Source: an uncultured Ulvibacter sp. (GTDB taxonomy: Bacteria; Bacteroidota; Bacteroidia; Flavobacteriales; Flavobacteriaceae). From it: a DNA stretch of 64,000 nucleotides. Both the position numbers and the translations under genes were made by a program. The stretch covers positions 1-64,000 of the forward strand of contig CALIAF010000031.1 of the NCBI GenBank assembly GCA_938041335.1, written 5' to 3'. Of the stretch, positions 29,556 to 38,124 are shown piece after piece. Position 1 is the first letter of the stretch; the number at the start of each line of letters is the position of its first letter. The notes under the pieces were generated by a model. That model was not told where the DNA came from and ran no database searches. It was given only the letters and a program-made list of their open reading frames with translations.

Positions 29556-30088
29556 AATTCTATTTTTTCTTCTGCTGCCGTTGCTCCTTTATCCGTTACT
29601 GTTACGGTGTATAGCATTCCATTTTCACGCTCATCAATATCTTGAAAGGTTTCCTTACCTAAAATGGCATTTACAAAAGCCGGGGTAGTATTGCTATGCC
29701 CTACTATAAGTACATTATTACCTTTTGTGGCAGCTTTAAACTCATCGCTATACAAGTTGGAGGGGTTGTAACTTAAAACCTCTAATCTTTTAGTTACCGC
29801 GGTTGGGAGTGCAGTTTGTTGCGTTCTTTTATAGTCAGTAGAATATACCATGGTAAGATCCATGTTTTCAAAATATCCCGCCCAAGCACGAGCACGTTCT
29901 AATCCTATTTTTGTCAATTCTGGGTCTCTATTTGTTTTGTCGCTCTGGTCTTTTTCTGCGTGTCTTATAAGGTAATAGGTAGTCGTTTCTTCTAGGACTA
30001 TTGTGGTTTTGTTATCAGGTGATTTTTTATCATTTCCGCAGGAGAAAAGAAAAAATGCGATAAATATTGTTATCAATGATAGTTTCAT
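29552..30088 (-). CDS. Histidine phosphatase (SixA-like) lipoprotein
   Basis: A 178-residue lipoprotein (signal ending LFSC, Cys17) with a phosphoglycerate-mutase fold. The phosphohistidine motif is RHAE (42-45), and the second catalytic His is in IVGHSNTTPAFV. The ATG at 30088 is chosen because it begins the lipoprotein signal; the frame is open to 30163. The size suits the SixA branch, but location outside the cytoplasm suggests another substrate. It follows the redoxin fusion on the same strand by about 85 bases. Confidence 0.88.
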   Translation of the reverse strand: MKLSLITIFIAFFLFSCGNDKKSPDNKTTIVLEETTTYYLIRHAEKDQSDKTNRDPELTKIGLERARAWAGYFENMDLTMVYSTDYKRTQQTALPTAVTKRLEVLSYNPSNLYSDEFKAATKGNNVLIVGHSNTTPAFVNAILGKETFQDIDERENGMLYTVTVTDKGATAAEEKIEF

Positions 30089-30173
30089 AAGTCTTGTGTT
30101 AAAATTATTTATTTTTAAAACTAAAGGTAAATGAGGATTTCTCATACCTTGGTTGATGCTCATTTCTAAAACA

Positions 30174-31904
30174 TTAGTTGTCTAGGGTATATCCCATGAA
30201 AACCATCATCATTTCATCAGAGGCCTGTTCGCCAAAATGCACTTTTTGTCCTGGATCAGGGTTAAATGGATTTTGATAGGAGTTATTTAAGGTAAAGTCT
30301 ATGTCAATTACAGATCCTGCAGGTATTTTAATAGGATCTTTGAATTTATAACGCCATTGCCAGTTGAAATTATAATCTTGAACAGATAATATCGTGTCTA
30401 ATCGATTATCTGGATATAGTATCTTTACCATTGTTTTTTCACCTCTATAATGCATATGTGGTGTGGCAAAGTGAAGTAAAATGTCCTTGTCTATTTTTTC
30501 TTTTTTATTATATTTTGCATTAGCTTCATATGGAGGGACTTCAAAGGTAAATATTGATGGACCGATTCCAAATATTTCCTTTTCAGGCGGAGTATCAGCA
30601 TAATAAAATCCAACGCTAATCGTATTTTTTTCAGTTTTCCCCGTAGTTACATAATGTATTTGGAAGCTTATAGTAGCGTTTTCGTTTAGATAAACACCCG
30701 TATTTTTTGGGTACTGATTAAACAATTCTCCGGGTAAAATAACTGGGAGTAAATCGTCTGCCCATCTTATTTTTTTGCGATCATTGATTGGATTGTTGCT
30801 ATTTTGTTTTTTGTTAAATGTAATGTGGTGCACTACTTTTTGATTGGTAAATTTAACAGCCATACCAACTAGCCATTTTCCTTCTTTGTTTTTTAATTCG
30901 ACATCTTGATAATAATAGTCAAGAAGACCTGTAGATGGTAATTCGACCTCAGGGAACACTACTATCTGATCTGGTTCTCCAAGCGCCCAATCTATGATAG
31001 AAGGCGGTAAAGATGCGAGAATATCTTCTCCATTACCTCTAGGCGAGCCATCGTTTATCCATCGTATTAATTTTGAAGCACTGCTATCATCCAAGTGTTC
31101 TCTATCCTTTAATGAACCAACTAATGGGTCTGCTCTATACGGTGGCATTCTTTTAGACAATAAAACCTCTTTTATCATTGGTGACCACCCCTTGATTGTT
31201 TTGTATTCTGACATAGACCAAGGAGCCATACCGTTATCATTATGACATCTTATGCAATTTTGCTTTAAAATGGGTGCGATATCCTTGGTATACGTTAGTT
31301 GGTTTTTCTGTACTCCAGATATTCTATTCACTTTACACCCCTTAGCAAATTTCTTAGTAATCGATGGTTTTTTACCTTCGGAAATATCATCTAAAACCAT
31401 ACGTAAATATTCATTTTCGGCATGCGTCTTTTGCGTTTCGAAGCTATACTTATCACTTATAGGACCCCGATATAAAATTTCTCTTGACGTAGGTTCTAAT
31501 ACAAAAACTTCGGTAGTTACTGTTATGTTTAATTCTTCTGCTAACAATTGTGCACTATCATCTAAAACTGGAATTTCCCAACTAAATGACGCTGCTTCTG
31601 CTTTTATTTTTGCCCTGTCATCTTGGGTGTTACTGTTAATCATGAAAAATTGATATCCGTCAGAAGTATAATCTGAAGCTATCTTATTGTAGTCTGGATA
31701 TTCTTGTCGCACCATGGGACAACCATTACCTTGCACAAAAAGTACAATAGCCTTCTCGTTATTATAGTTGGAAAAACGGTGAAAGTTTCCATCCTGATCA
31801 TAAAGTGCATAATCGTTAAATCCGTAATCATCAACAGCCTGCGGCGTATTATTACAACCCATTAATACGAGTAATACTGCGAGCGTAAAGAAGAAGTTTT
31901 TCAT
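30174..31904 (-). CDS. Lipoprotein fusing redoxin, cytochrome c and copper type II monooxygenase domains
   Basis: A 576-residue lipoprotein (Cys17) with three domains. Residues about 25-170 are a peroxiredoxin-like fold with a single Cys62 in QGNGCPMVRQ. Residues about 195-300 hold a mono-heme cytochrome c site CIRCH (217-221) with Met253 of RMPPYRADP as likely axial ligand. The rest resembles the PHM/DBH copper monooxygenase core: His359-His360, His417 (QIHYVT), HMH (483-485) and a Met-rich segment near 565-570. The order of the copper ligands matches the two copper sites of PHM. Substrate unknown; an oxidative role at the membrane surface is inferred. A -7 box lies 6 bases upstream. Confidence 0.85.
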   Translation of the reverse strand: MKNFFFTLAVLLVLMGCNNTPQAVDDYGFNDYALYDQDGNFHRFSNYNNEKAIVLFVQGNGCPMVRQEYPDYNKIASDYTSDGYQFFMINSNTQDDRAKIKAEAASFSWEIPVLDDSAQLLAEELNITVTTEVFVLEPTSREILYRGPISDKYSFETQKTHAENEYLRMVLDDISEGKKPSITKKFAKGCKVNRISGVQKNQLTYTKDIAPILKQNCIRCHNDNGMAPWSMSEYKTIKGWSPMIKEVLLSKRMPPYRADPLVGSLKDREHLDDSSASKLIRWINDGSPRGNGEDILASLPPSIIDWALGEPDQIVVFPEVELPSTGLLDYYYQDVELKNKEGKWLVGMAVKFTNQKVVHHITFNKKQNSNNPINDRKKIRWADDLLPVILPGELFNQYPKNTGVYLNENATISFQIHYVTTGKTEKNTISVGFYYADTPPEKEIFGIGPSIFTFEVPPYEANAKYNKKEKIDKDILLHFATPHMHYRGEKTMVKILYPDNRLDTILSVQDYNFNWQWRYKFKDPIKIPAGSVIDIDFTLNNSYQNPFNPDPGQKVHFGEQASDEMMMVFMGYTLDN

Positions 31905-31910
31905 AAGTCA

Positions 31911-31918
31911 CAAAATTA
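31911..31918 (-). promoter_or_regulatory. -7 box of the redoxin/cytochrome/monooxygenase gene
   Basis: TAATTTTG on the minus strand, 6 bases before the ATG at 31904, predicting a very short or absent leader. No -33 TTG is seen. Confidence 0.5.
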
Positions 31919-31940
31919 CTATTTTAAAAGGAACTAAAAT

Positions 31941-31973
31941 AAAAAACGCAACAGGTTTTAGCTATTGCGGTTT
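31941..31973 (-). terminator. Intrinsic terminator of clpB
   Basis: On the minus strand AAACCGCAA pairs with TTGCGTTT around a 13-base loop with one bulge, and is followed by a T-run (plus-strand A-run 31941-31946). It lies just after the clpB stop. Confidence 0.65.
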
Positions 31974-31992
31974 CTAATAATTGATAAAAAAT

Positions 31993-34605
31993 TTATGAAG
32001 TTACATCTGCTATTTCGGCAGCTTGATTTCTAAAAACCAACTCGTTATTAAAACTATCTAGTAGGATTATACTTTCTGTATTAATAGTGCCTGAGAGAAT
32101 CTCCTTTGATAAAGTATTAAGCACTTCTTTTTGTATCACCCTTTTAACAGGTCTCGCTCCAAATTGTGGATCGTATCCTTTTTCTGCCAGATATTTAATA
32201 GCTTCTTCTGTGGCATCCATTGTAATCCCTTGTTTTAAGAGCATCTTTTTGACACCATTAAGTTGTAAGCTTACAATTTTGGTAATATCGTATTTAGACA
32301 AAGGTGTAAACATTATGATATCATCTATCCTGTTTAAAAATTCTGGTCGCACCGTTTGCTTTAACAAGCCAAGCACTTCTACTTTAGCACCTTCCATCGC
32401 GGTGTCTGGGTCTTTAATACTTTCAAATTTCTGCTGTATTATTTCGCTTCCCATATTACTTGTCATGATAATAATTGCGTTTTTAAAATCTGCCTTTCGC
32501 CCTTTATTATCTGTTAAATGCCCTTCATCTAGCACTTGTAATAATATATTAAACGTATCAGGATGCGCCTTTTCAATTTCATCTAAAAGAACTACAGAAT
32601 AGGGTTTGCGACGTACAGCCTCTGTTAATTGTCCGCCCTCTTCATAACCCAGATATCCTGGTGGTGCTCCTACTAATCTACTCACGCTGTGTCTTTCTTG
32701 ATATTCACTCATATCTATACGGGTCATCGCATTTTGATCATCAAATAGATAACTGGCTAAGGCCTTTGCAAGTTCTGTTTTTCCTACTCCAGTAGTCCCT
32801 AAAAAGAGGAAGCTACCTATAGGTTTCTGCTGGTCTTGCAGTCCTGCACGACTTCTGCGAACCGCGTCACTAACAGCTATGATTGCCTCATCCTGACCTA
32901 CCACTTGTTTGTGTAGTTCATCTTCTAGACGCAATAGTTTTTCTCTGTCACCTTGTAACATTTTTGTTACCGGAATTCCTGTCCATTTTGCTACAATCTC
33001 TGCAATATCCTCGTGCGTAACTTCTTCTTTAATTAGGGAGTCTCCATCTTCATTTGCAGCTAATTGTTCTTCAAGTTTAAATAATTGCTCTTGTGTTTCT
33101 TTTATTTTACCGTACCGAAGTTCAGCAACTTTCCCAAAATCTCCTTCTCGCTCAGCTCGATCTGCCTCTATTTTAAATGCCTCCATTTGTGTTTTAAGTT
33201 GTTGTACATTTTCTACAACTTCTTTTTCACTTTTCCACTTTGCATTTAATTCATTGCGTGCTTCTTTTAAGTTTGCAAGATCGCTTCGTAGTGATTTTAA
33301 TTTAGTTTCATCTTTTTCGCGTTTAATTGCGGCTAGCTCGATCTCTAGTTGCATCACTTTTCTATCAAGAACATCAAGTTCTTCGGGTTTGCTATTAATT
33401 TCCATGCGCATTTTACTAGCTGCCTCGTCCATAAGGTCGATCGCTTTATCAGGTAAAAAACGATTAGTTATATAGCGTTGTGATAGCTCTACAGCGGCAA
33501 TAATTGCATCATCTTTAATACGAACTTTATGATGAGTCTCGTATTTTTCTTTTATCCCTCTAAGTATAGAAATAGCACTTTCTGTATCTGGCTCGTCCAC
33601 AACTACACGCTGAAATCTTCTTTCTAAAGCCTTGTCCTTTTCAAAATATTTTTGATACTCATCTAAGGTTGTGGCGCCTATTGCTCTTAATTCGCCACGA
33701 GCTAAAGCGGGTTTTAAAATATTAGCCGCATCCATGGCACCTTGCCCCCCTCCAGCACCTACTAAGGTGTGGATTTCATCAATAAATAAAACAATATCGC
33801 CATCACTAGAAGTAACTTCTTTAATTACCGCTTTTAAACGTTCTTCAAATTCTCCTTTAAATTTTGCTCCAGCAATTAATGCACCCATATCTAATGAATA
33901 CACTTCTTTAGATTTTAAGTTTTCAGGAACATCACCATCCACAATACGATGTGCAAGTCCTTCGGCAATTGCGGTTTTACCTGTACCTGGTTCTCCTACG
34001 AGCATGGGGTTATTCTTGGTGCGACGGGATAAAATTTGAAGTATTCTACGTATTTCTTCTCCTCGACCAATAACGGGATCTAGTTTTCCGTCGCGCGCCA
34101 TCTGATTGAGGTTTATAGCATACTTGTTTAATGCATTATAGGTTTCTTCGGCATTTTGAGAAGTTACGGTATCGCCTTGTCTTAGCTCGTTTATTGCGGT
34201 TTTTAATCCTTTTTCTGTAACGCCTTGGTCTTTTAAAGTTTGTGCAATACTGCTTTTAGAATTAAAAATTGCCAGTAATATATGCTCAAGAGTTACAAAC
34301 TCATCGTTCATTTTTTTAGCAATAATACTTGCTTCGTTCACCGCTCTATTTGCTTCTCTCGATAGCATTTGATCACCTCCAGAAACTTTTGGAAAGGTGT
34401 CCAATAGTTTATCTAATATTTGCCTAAGTAATAAGACGTTAACGTTTAATTTCTTTAAAAGAAAAGGAATGGCATTTTCATCTATTTCAAAAATAGCTTT
34501 TAAAATATGTTCGTTCTCTATTTGTTGATGGCCAAGTTCTTGTGCCAGCGATTGTGCGCGCTGTATGGCTTCTTGGCTTTTTATAGTATAATTGTTAAAA
34601 TTCAT
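31993..34605 (-). CDS. clpB: ATP-dependent disaggregase ClpB
   Basis: ClpB extracts proteins from aggregates together with DnaK. The 870-residue protein has the N-terminal Clp repeats, AAA1 with Walker A GEPGTGKT (204-211) and Walker B LFIDEIH, the middle coiled-coil domain (about 400-530) and AAA2 with GTTGVGKT (about 605) and [10 protein letters not shown]. Length and domain order are those of full-size ClpB. The gene is divergent from ytxJ, with a 206-base regulatory region that holds two direct repeats and a leader hairpin. Confidence 0.98.
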   Translation of the reverse strand: MNFNNYTIKSQEAIQRAQSLAQELGHQQIENEHILKAIFEIDENAIPFLLKKLNVNVLLLRQILDKLLDTFPKVSGGDQMLSREANRAVNEASIIAKKMNDEFVTLEHILLAIFNSKSSIAQTLKDQGVTEKGLKTAINELRQGDTVTSQNAEETYNALNKYAINLNQMARDGKLDPVIGRGEEIRRILQILSRRTKNNPMLVGEPGTGKTAIAEGLAHRIVDGDVPENLKSKEVYSLDMGALIAGAKFKGEFEERLKAVIKEVTSSDGDIVLFIDEIHTLVGAGGGQGAMDAANILKPALARGELRAIGATTLDEYQKYFEKDKALERRFQRVVVDEPDTESAISILRGIKEKYETHHKVRIKDDAIIAAVELSQRYITNRFLPDKAIDLMDEAASKMRMEINSKPEELDVLDRKVMQLEIELAAIKREKDETKLKSLRSDLANLKEARNELNAKWKSEKEVVENVQQLKTQMEAFKIEADRAEREGDFGKVAELRYGKIKETQEQLFKLEEQLAANEDGDSLIKEEVTHEDIAEIVAKWTGIPVTKMLQGDREKLLRLEDELHKQVVGQDEAIIAVSDAVRRSRAGLQDQQKPIGSFLFLGTTGVGKTELAKALASYLFDDQNAMTRIDMSEYQERHSVSRLVGAPPGYLGYEEGGQLTEAVRRKPYSVVLLDEIEKAHPDTFNILLQVLDEGHLTDNKGRKADFKNAIIIMTSNMGSEIIQQKFESIKDPDTAMEGAKVEVLGLLKQTVRPEFLNRIDDIIMFTPLSKYDITKIVSLQLNGVKKMLLKQGITMDATEEAIKYLAEKGYDPQFGARPVKRVIQKEVLNTLSKEILSGTINTESIILLDSFNNELVFRNQAAEIADVTS

Positions 34606-34616
34606 AGCTTATATTT

Positions 34617-34637
34617 AAATTCCGCTAGGCGGTATTT
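34617..34637 (-). promoter_or_regulatory. Hairpin in the clpB leader
   Basis: CCGC-TAG-GCGG, extended by AAAT/ATTT with one mismatch, forms a small hairpin that ends 11 bases before the clpB ATG at 34605. It would lie in the 5' leader if the promoter upstream of 34664 is used. Confidence 0.45.
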
Positions 34638-34663
34638 TTAATTGTTGTGTGCAGTGTTTAATT

Positions 34664-34701
34664 CAAAATACGAGCCAATTTACTTTTAAGACAAAATGAC
34701 T
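34664..34701 (-). promoter_or_regulatory. Possible clpB promoter
   Basis: Minus strand: TATTTTG (34670 to 34664), one base shorter than TAnnTTTG, with a TTTTG 21 bp upstream that lies inside the first copy of the 12-bp repeat. The match is imperfect, so this is tentative. Confidence 0.4.
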
Positions 34702-34734
34702 GTAATTTTGCCCTTTTAATACGACAAAATGACT
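34690..34734. repeat. Two direct copies of GACAAAATGACT in the clpB/ytxJ region
   Basis: Identical 12-bp copies lie at 34690-34701 and 34723-34734, exactly 33 bp apart (about three helical turns), on the same face of the DNA. A TAATTTTG box (34703-34710), possibly the ytxJ -7, lies between them. The layout suggests a regulator binding site. Confidence 0.65.
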
Positions 34735-34811
34735 CGTGAGATCATATAGATTTCAGTTTTATTTCTGAAACTTTAAAACAAAAATTTTATCTTACCAAAG
34801 AAATTAGAACT

Positions 34812-35198
34812 ATGGGATTATTTAGCAAGTCAAAAAAAGTAAAAGAAGAAAAAGTAATAGAACAAGTGCCTTGGAACGTGCTGTCTAGTATGGATCAATT
34901 AGAAGAAATTAAAGAACAATCTAAGTCACAACCCGTTGCTATATTTAAGCATAGCACACGTTGTGGTATTTCTAGAATGGTAATGCGTCAGTTTGAATCT
35001 AATTATTCATTAAATGATACACAGTTAAAACTGTATTATCTAGATTTACTTAATTATAGATCTATAAGTGATGAAGTAGGCTATGCTTTTCAAGTAATGC
35101 ATCAAAGCCCACAACTTATTGTGATTAAGAATGGTACTGCGGTAGCTCACGCTTCGCATCACGGTATTCAGGCCAATGAATTAGAAAAATTTATATAA
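34812..35198 (+). CDS. ytxJ: YtxJ-type bacilliredoxin
   Basis: A 128-residue thioredoxin-fold protein of the YtxJ family, linked to bacillithiol-based thiol protection. It has a single redox cysteine, Cys51, in KHSTRCGISRMV, which would act by a monothiol mechanism on bacillithiolated proteins. It has no signal peptide and is cytoplasmic. It is divergent from clpB, a stress-related neighbour, and ends at a strong terminator shared with the next gene. The presence of the family suggests bacillithiol is made; the synthesis genes are not in this window. Confidence 0.9.
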   Translation: MGLFSKSKKVKEEKVIEQVPWNVLSSMDQLEEIKEQSKSQPVAIFKHSTRCGISRMVMRQFESNYSLNDTQLKLYYLDLLNYRSISDEVGYAFQVMHQSPQLIVIKNGTAVAHASHHGIQANELEKFI

Positions 35199-35228
35199 AA
35201 AAAGGCTCCCAATTGGGAGCCTTTTTTT
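35199..35228. terminator. Bidirectional terminator between ytxJ and the unknown lipoprotein
   Basis: AAGGCTCCC (35202-35210), loop AATT, GGGAGCCTT (35215-35223), with A before and T after on both strands. The stop codon of the minus-strand gene (35227) lies in its T-run. Confidence 0.92.
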
Positions 35229-36408
35229 AGCGAATGCTATTAGTACTTAATATCTCTTTGAGTCTAAACTTAATATCTTCTCCCGCATCAAAGACCATTT
35301 GCTCGTTTGAAGGAAATTGGAGTGCATCGTTTCTTAAAAATTCTTTATCCTCTTTTGATAAAGCTCTTTTATCTCCTCTATATCGAGCAAAAGTGTTTTC
35401 AAAAATAAACTCACTCGATAAAGGATAGCTGTTGATATCTCTTCTATTTACAAGGTCTCTATATACCACAGTACCTTCTACATAGGTAGCTTTAGTTTGT
35501 TCTGTATAGGTAACTCTTGCAGAGACAGTAGTATATTTGTCTGTTTTAATATCATTGCCTAAACTATCTTTCTTTACGTTTCCGTTTTTGTCAAGTACAT
35601 ATTCCCAACCGTCTTTGATACGTCTAGTACGTATTTCTTCGCTCTCATTAAAACGTTCTGGAGAAATAGAAATGTTTCTAAAATTTAATGCAATCCCATA
35701 ATTATAAGCAATCTCTTGATTGCGTTCATTGTGATATTGTGTCCAAAAATCATCAAGACCATAGGTGTTGAAGTCTAATAAGTCTCTTTCTAATTGAACA
35801 GGTATTATTTGTCCACTTCTATTATTTAAAGTTACAAACACAAAGTCTGTCCCATAAAAACGAGCATCATCCTTTAATTGTTGAACTCCGTTGTAGGATG
35901 GTGCAAACTCTTCAAGCTCACAGTAAATATTATAGGCTGTTCTGTAATCTGCAATCGTTTCACGATCCATATACCATTGAGCTTCTCTAGCTAACGCTTC
36001 TATTAGCACCTCTTTTGCAGCATTAATCTCACTGTTATAATCTACCATTTTAAAGGTAGCCTGCTTACCAGATTTAAAGTGAAGAGGTAATAGTGGACGA
36101 ATTTTATCTTGATTAAACGACATGTTCTGGTATGTATAGAACATCTCTTTTGCGGCAGATACTGTGGTTAATCCCTCTAGTAACGCTAATCGTCTATTGT
36201 CTTGCGCTACCATTTTTTTGAAAGCGCTTTCAAGATATCCAATACGATCATCGTTCTTTCCTGAAGTCTTATCGCGTTGCAATTTTTTTACAGCAAGCTC
36301 AATCGCTTGATCATAATTTCCTTGAGCCAGTAATTTCTGGTTTCTCTTGGCACTGTTACAACTTGTAAGTAACAATACCATACTAAAAATAAAAAGTAAT
36401 TTTTTCAT
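35227..36408 (-). CDS. Lipoprotein of unknown function
   Basis: A 393-residue lipoprotein (signal MKKLLFIFSMVLLLTSC, Cys17). I do not recognise a named domain. The first 180 residues are helical and TPR-like (QGNYDQAIELAVKKLQRD is a typical TPR helix pair), and the last 200 residues are beta-rich with charged loops and end in a conserved-looking FDAGEDIKFRLKEIL. It probably sits on the inner face of the outer membrane. It is a single gene, flanked by terminators, with no clear TAnnTTTG promoter. Confidence 0.8.
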   Translation of the reverse strand: MKKLLFIFSMVLLLTSCNSAKRNQKLLAQGNYDQAIELAVKKLQRDKTSGKNDDRIGYLESAFKKMVAQDNRRLALLEGLTTVSAAKEMFYTYQNMSFNQDKIRPLLPLHFKSGKQATFKMVDYNSEINAAKEVLIEALAREAQWYMDRETIADYRTAYNIYCELEEFAPSYNGVQQLKDDARFYGTDFVFVTLNNRSGQIIPVQLERDLLDFNTYGLDDFWTQYHNERNQEIAYNYGIALNFRNISISPERFNESEEIRTRRIKDGWEYVLDKNGNVKKDSLGNDIKTDKYTTVSARVTYTEQTKATYVEGTVVYRDLVNRRDINSYPLSSEFIFENTFARYRGDKRALSKEDKEFLRNDALQFPSNEQMVFDAGEDIKFRLKEILSTNSIR

Positions 36409-36598
36409 AATATATAGGTATTGGTTCTCTTTAGTATATCCAAAGGGTATGCCAAGATTTTAACTATTTGATTTATAGATGTTTAAAACAATACTAGTCT
36501 AACTTTAGTAATAGTAAATTTTTAAAATTGTAATTAGCAATAAAAGATTTCAAGTTGATAGCATTTCAGAAACACCTATTTCTATTTTGCTAGATATA

Positions 36599-37879
36599 CT
36601 ATTCAACAGCCGGAAGGACCTTGCCGTCACAATTTCCGAAGCCAATACGTAAACCATCTTTTTCACAATACGCTCTCATCTTTACGTTATCACCATCATT
36701 GATAAATTTACGTTCTGAACCATCCTTAAGTGTAAGCGGATTTGCACCACGCCAGGTGAGTTCTAACATAGAGCCATAACTATCTTTTGTTGGTCCAGAT
36801 ATAGTACCACTTCCCATCATATCACCGCTGCGCACGTTACAACCATTTAAGGTATGATGTGTAAGCTGCTGTGCCATGGACCAATACATATACTTGAAGT
36901 TTGATTTTGCTAGGACAGTCTCTTCGCCACCTTCTGGTTGGATACCAACTTCCAGTTTGATATCAAAATTCATGTTGCCTCCTTGACTAAGGTAGGTTAG
37001 CGGTGCGGGATTTTGAACAGGACCGTCTGTTCTAAAAGGTTCTAAGGCATCCAGAGTAACAATCCAGGCTGAAATGGTGGATGCAAAACTCTTTCCTAAA
37101 AATGGGCCAAGAGGGACGTACTCCCACGCTTGAATATCTCTAGCACTCCAGTCATTAAACTGTACCAATCCAAAAATATAATCTTCTGCTTCTTCAAGCT
37201 TAACGCGTTTTCCAAGATCATTAGCATCTGTTGTAATAAATGCCATCTCTAACTCAAAATCCAAAGCTTTAGAAGGTCCAAAACCTGGTTTGCCACCTTC
37301 TTCAGTTGGTTTAGTTTGCCCAACAGGCCTATGTACAGGTGTGCCAGAAGGAATAATCGAGCTACTACGCCCATGATATCCTATAGGTATGTGCAACCAG
37401 TTAGGTAAAAGTGCGTTTTCTGGATCTCTAAAAAGTGAACCTACATTTGTAGCATGCTCTTTGCTTGCATAAAAGTCTGTGTAATCACCTACATCTACTG
37501 GTAATTGCATTTCTATTTCGTCCATTTTAAATAGAATCTTATCACAATGAACATTATTGTTTTGGAGTTCGTGATTTCCTTTTAAAAAGATATCACTGAT
37601 GCGATTACGCACTAAACGCCAAGTTTTACGGCCATCTGCTATAAAATCGTTCAAGCTATCTTGTAAAAAGATATCATCTGTAAGGTCAATACCTTTAAAG
37701 TATCCTAACTGATGCAAAGCGCCAAGATCTATCGCAGTATCTCCTATTCGGGTACCTATTGTTATAATATCATCTCTTGTAAGAAATACTCCAAAAGGAA
37801 TGTTTTGTATGGGGAAATCATTGTTTTCAGGCACGTTTATCCATGACTGTCGTGAAGGGTTGTTGGCGTTTAAGGGCAT
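36599..37879 (-). CDS. fahA: Fumarylacetoacetase
   Basis: This enzyme cleaves fumarylacetoacetate to fumarate and acetoacetate in the last step of tyrosine and phenylalanine breakdown. The 426-residue protein has the N-terminal SH3-like part, the IGYHGRSSSI catalytic His block, the DFELEMAFI metal-ligand block and the FNDWSARDIQAWEYVPLGPF segment. It has its own full promoter. The other enzymes of the pathway are not in the window. Confidence 0.96.
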   Translation of the reverse strand: MPLNANNPSRQSWINVPENNDFPIQNIPFGVFLTRDDIITIGTRIGDTAIDLGALHQLGYFKGIDLTDDIFLQDSLNDFIADGRKTWRLVRNRISDIFLKGNHELQNNNVHCDKILFKMDEIEMQLPVDVGDYTDFYASKEHATNVGSLFRDPENALLPNWLHIPIGYHGRSSSIIPSGTPVHRPVGQTKPTEEGGKPGFGPSKALDFELEMAFITTDANDLGKRVKLEEAEDYIFGLVQFNDWSARDIQAWEYVPLGPFLGKSFASTISAWIVTLDALEPFRTDGPVQNPAPLTYLSQGGNMNFDIKLEVGIQPEGGEETVLAKSNFKYMYWSMAQQLTHHTLNGCNVRSGDMMGSGTISGPTKDSYGSMLELTWRGANPLTLKDGSERKFINDGDNVKMRAYCEKDGLRIGFGNCDGKVLPAVE

Positions 37880-37910
37880 ACTGTTTATTTTCTGTTAGTA
37901 AAATACTCAT

Positions 37911-37940
37911 CAAATATATAATTAAAGATATTGGTAACAA
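37911..37940 (-). promoter_or_regulatory. Promoter of fahA
   Basis: On the minus strand, TTG (37940-37938), exactly 19 bp, then TATATTTG (37918-37911). Transcription would begin near 37906, giving a 27-base leader. The -33 element overlaps that of a possible promoter facing glyA. Confidence 0.75.
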
Positions 37941-37958
37941 ATCCTTTTGTTATTTTTG
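37931..37958 (+). promoter_or_regulatory. Possible distal promoter facing glyA
   Basis: TTG (37931-37933), 17 bp, TATTTTTG (37951-37958). It is about 165 bases from the glyA ATG and would produce a long leader containing a 22-codon ORF. Confidence 0.45.
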
Positions 37959-37998
37959 ACGTAGTTATTTTTTCTTCGGAAATAATAATAAATTGAAT

Positions 37999-38067
37999 AT
38001 GGAATTTGGGGGCATTAATACTTCCTCTAAAATTGCTTCGGAAACGCCTATAGACAAAAGAAACTAA
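37999..38067 (+). CDS. Possible 22-codon small ORF in the glyA leader
   Basis: ATG at 37999 to TAA at 38065-38067 encodes 22 residues (begins MEFGGINTSSK, ends ETPIDKRN). It has ordinary codon use and lies downstream of a candidate -7 box, but no ribosome-binding signal or known family supports it. It could be chance; listed with low confidence. Confidence 0.25.
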   Translation: MEFGGINTSSKIASETPIDKRN

Positions 38068-38124
38068 TGTTTAAATTAAGTCTAACACGAAAGTAAAATC
38101 GTTAAAAGACTACCTACTACAACT

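Noticed and set aside
32909-33475. Long plus-strand ORF opposite clpB
   Set aside because: Ser-rich antisense shadow of the clpB coiled-coil region; no start signal or family.
34751-34770. Recurring intergenic TTTCAGAAA/TTTCTGAAA words (also near 27221, 36565, 52316)
   Set aside because: Short AT-rich palindromes of this kind are also found inside genes, spacing to genes is inconsistent, and no common function links the sites.
38068-38124. Glycine or THF riboswitch upstream of glyA
   Set aside because: The remaining leader is short, AT-rich and without the conserved cores of those riboswitches.
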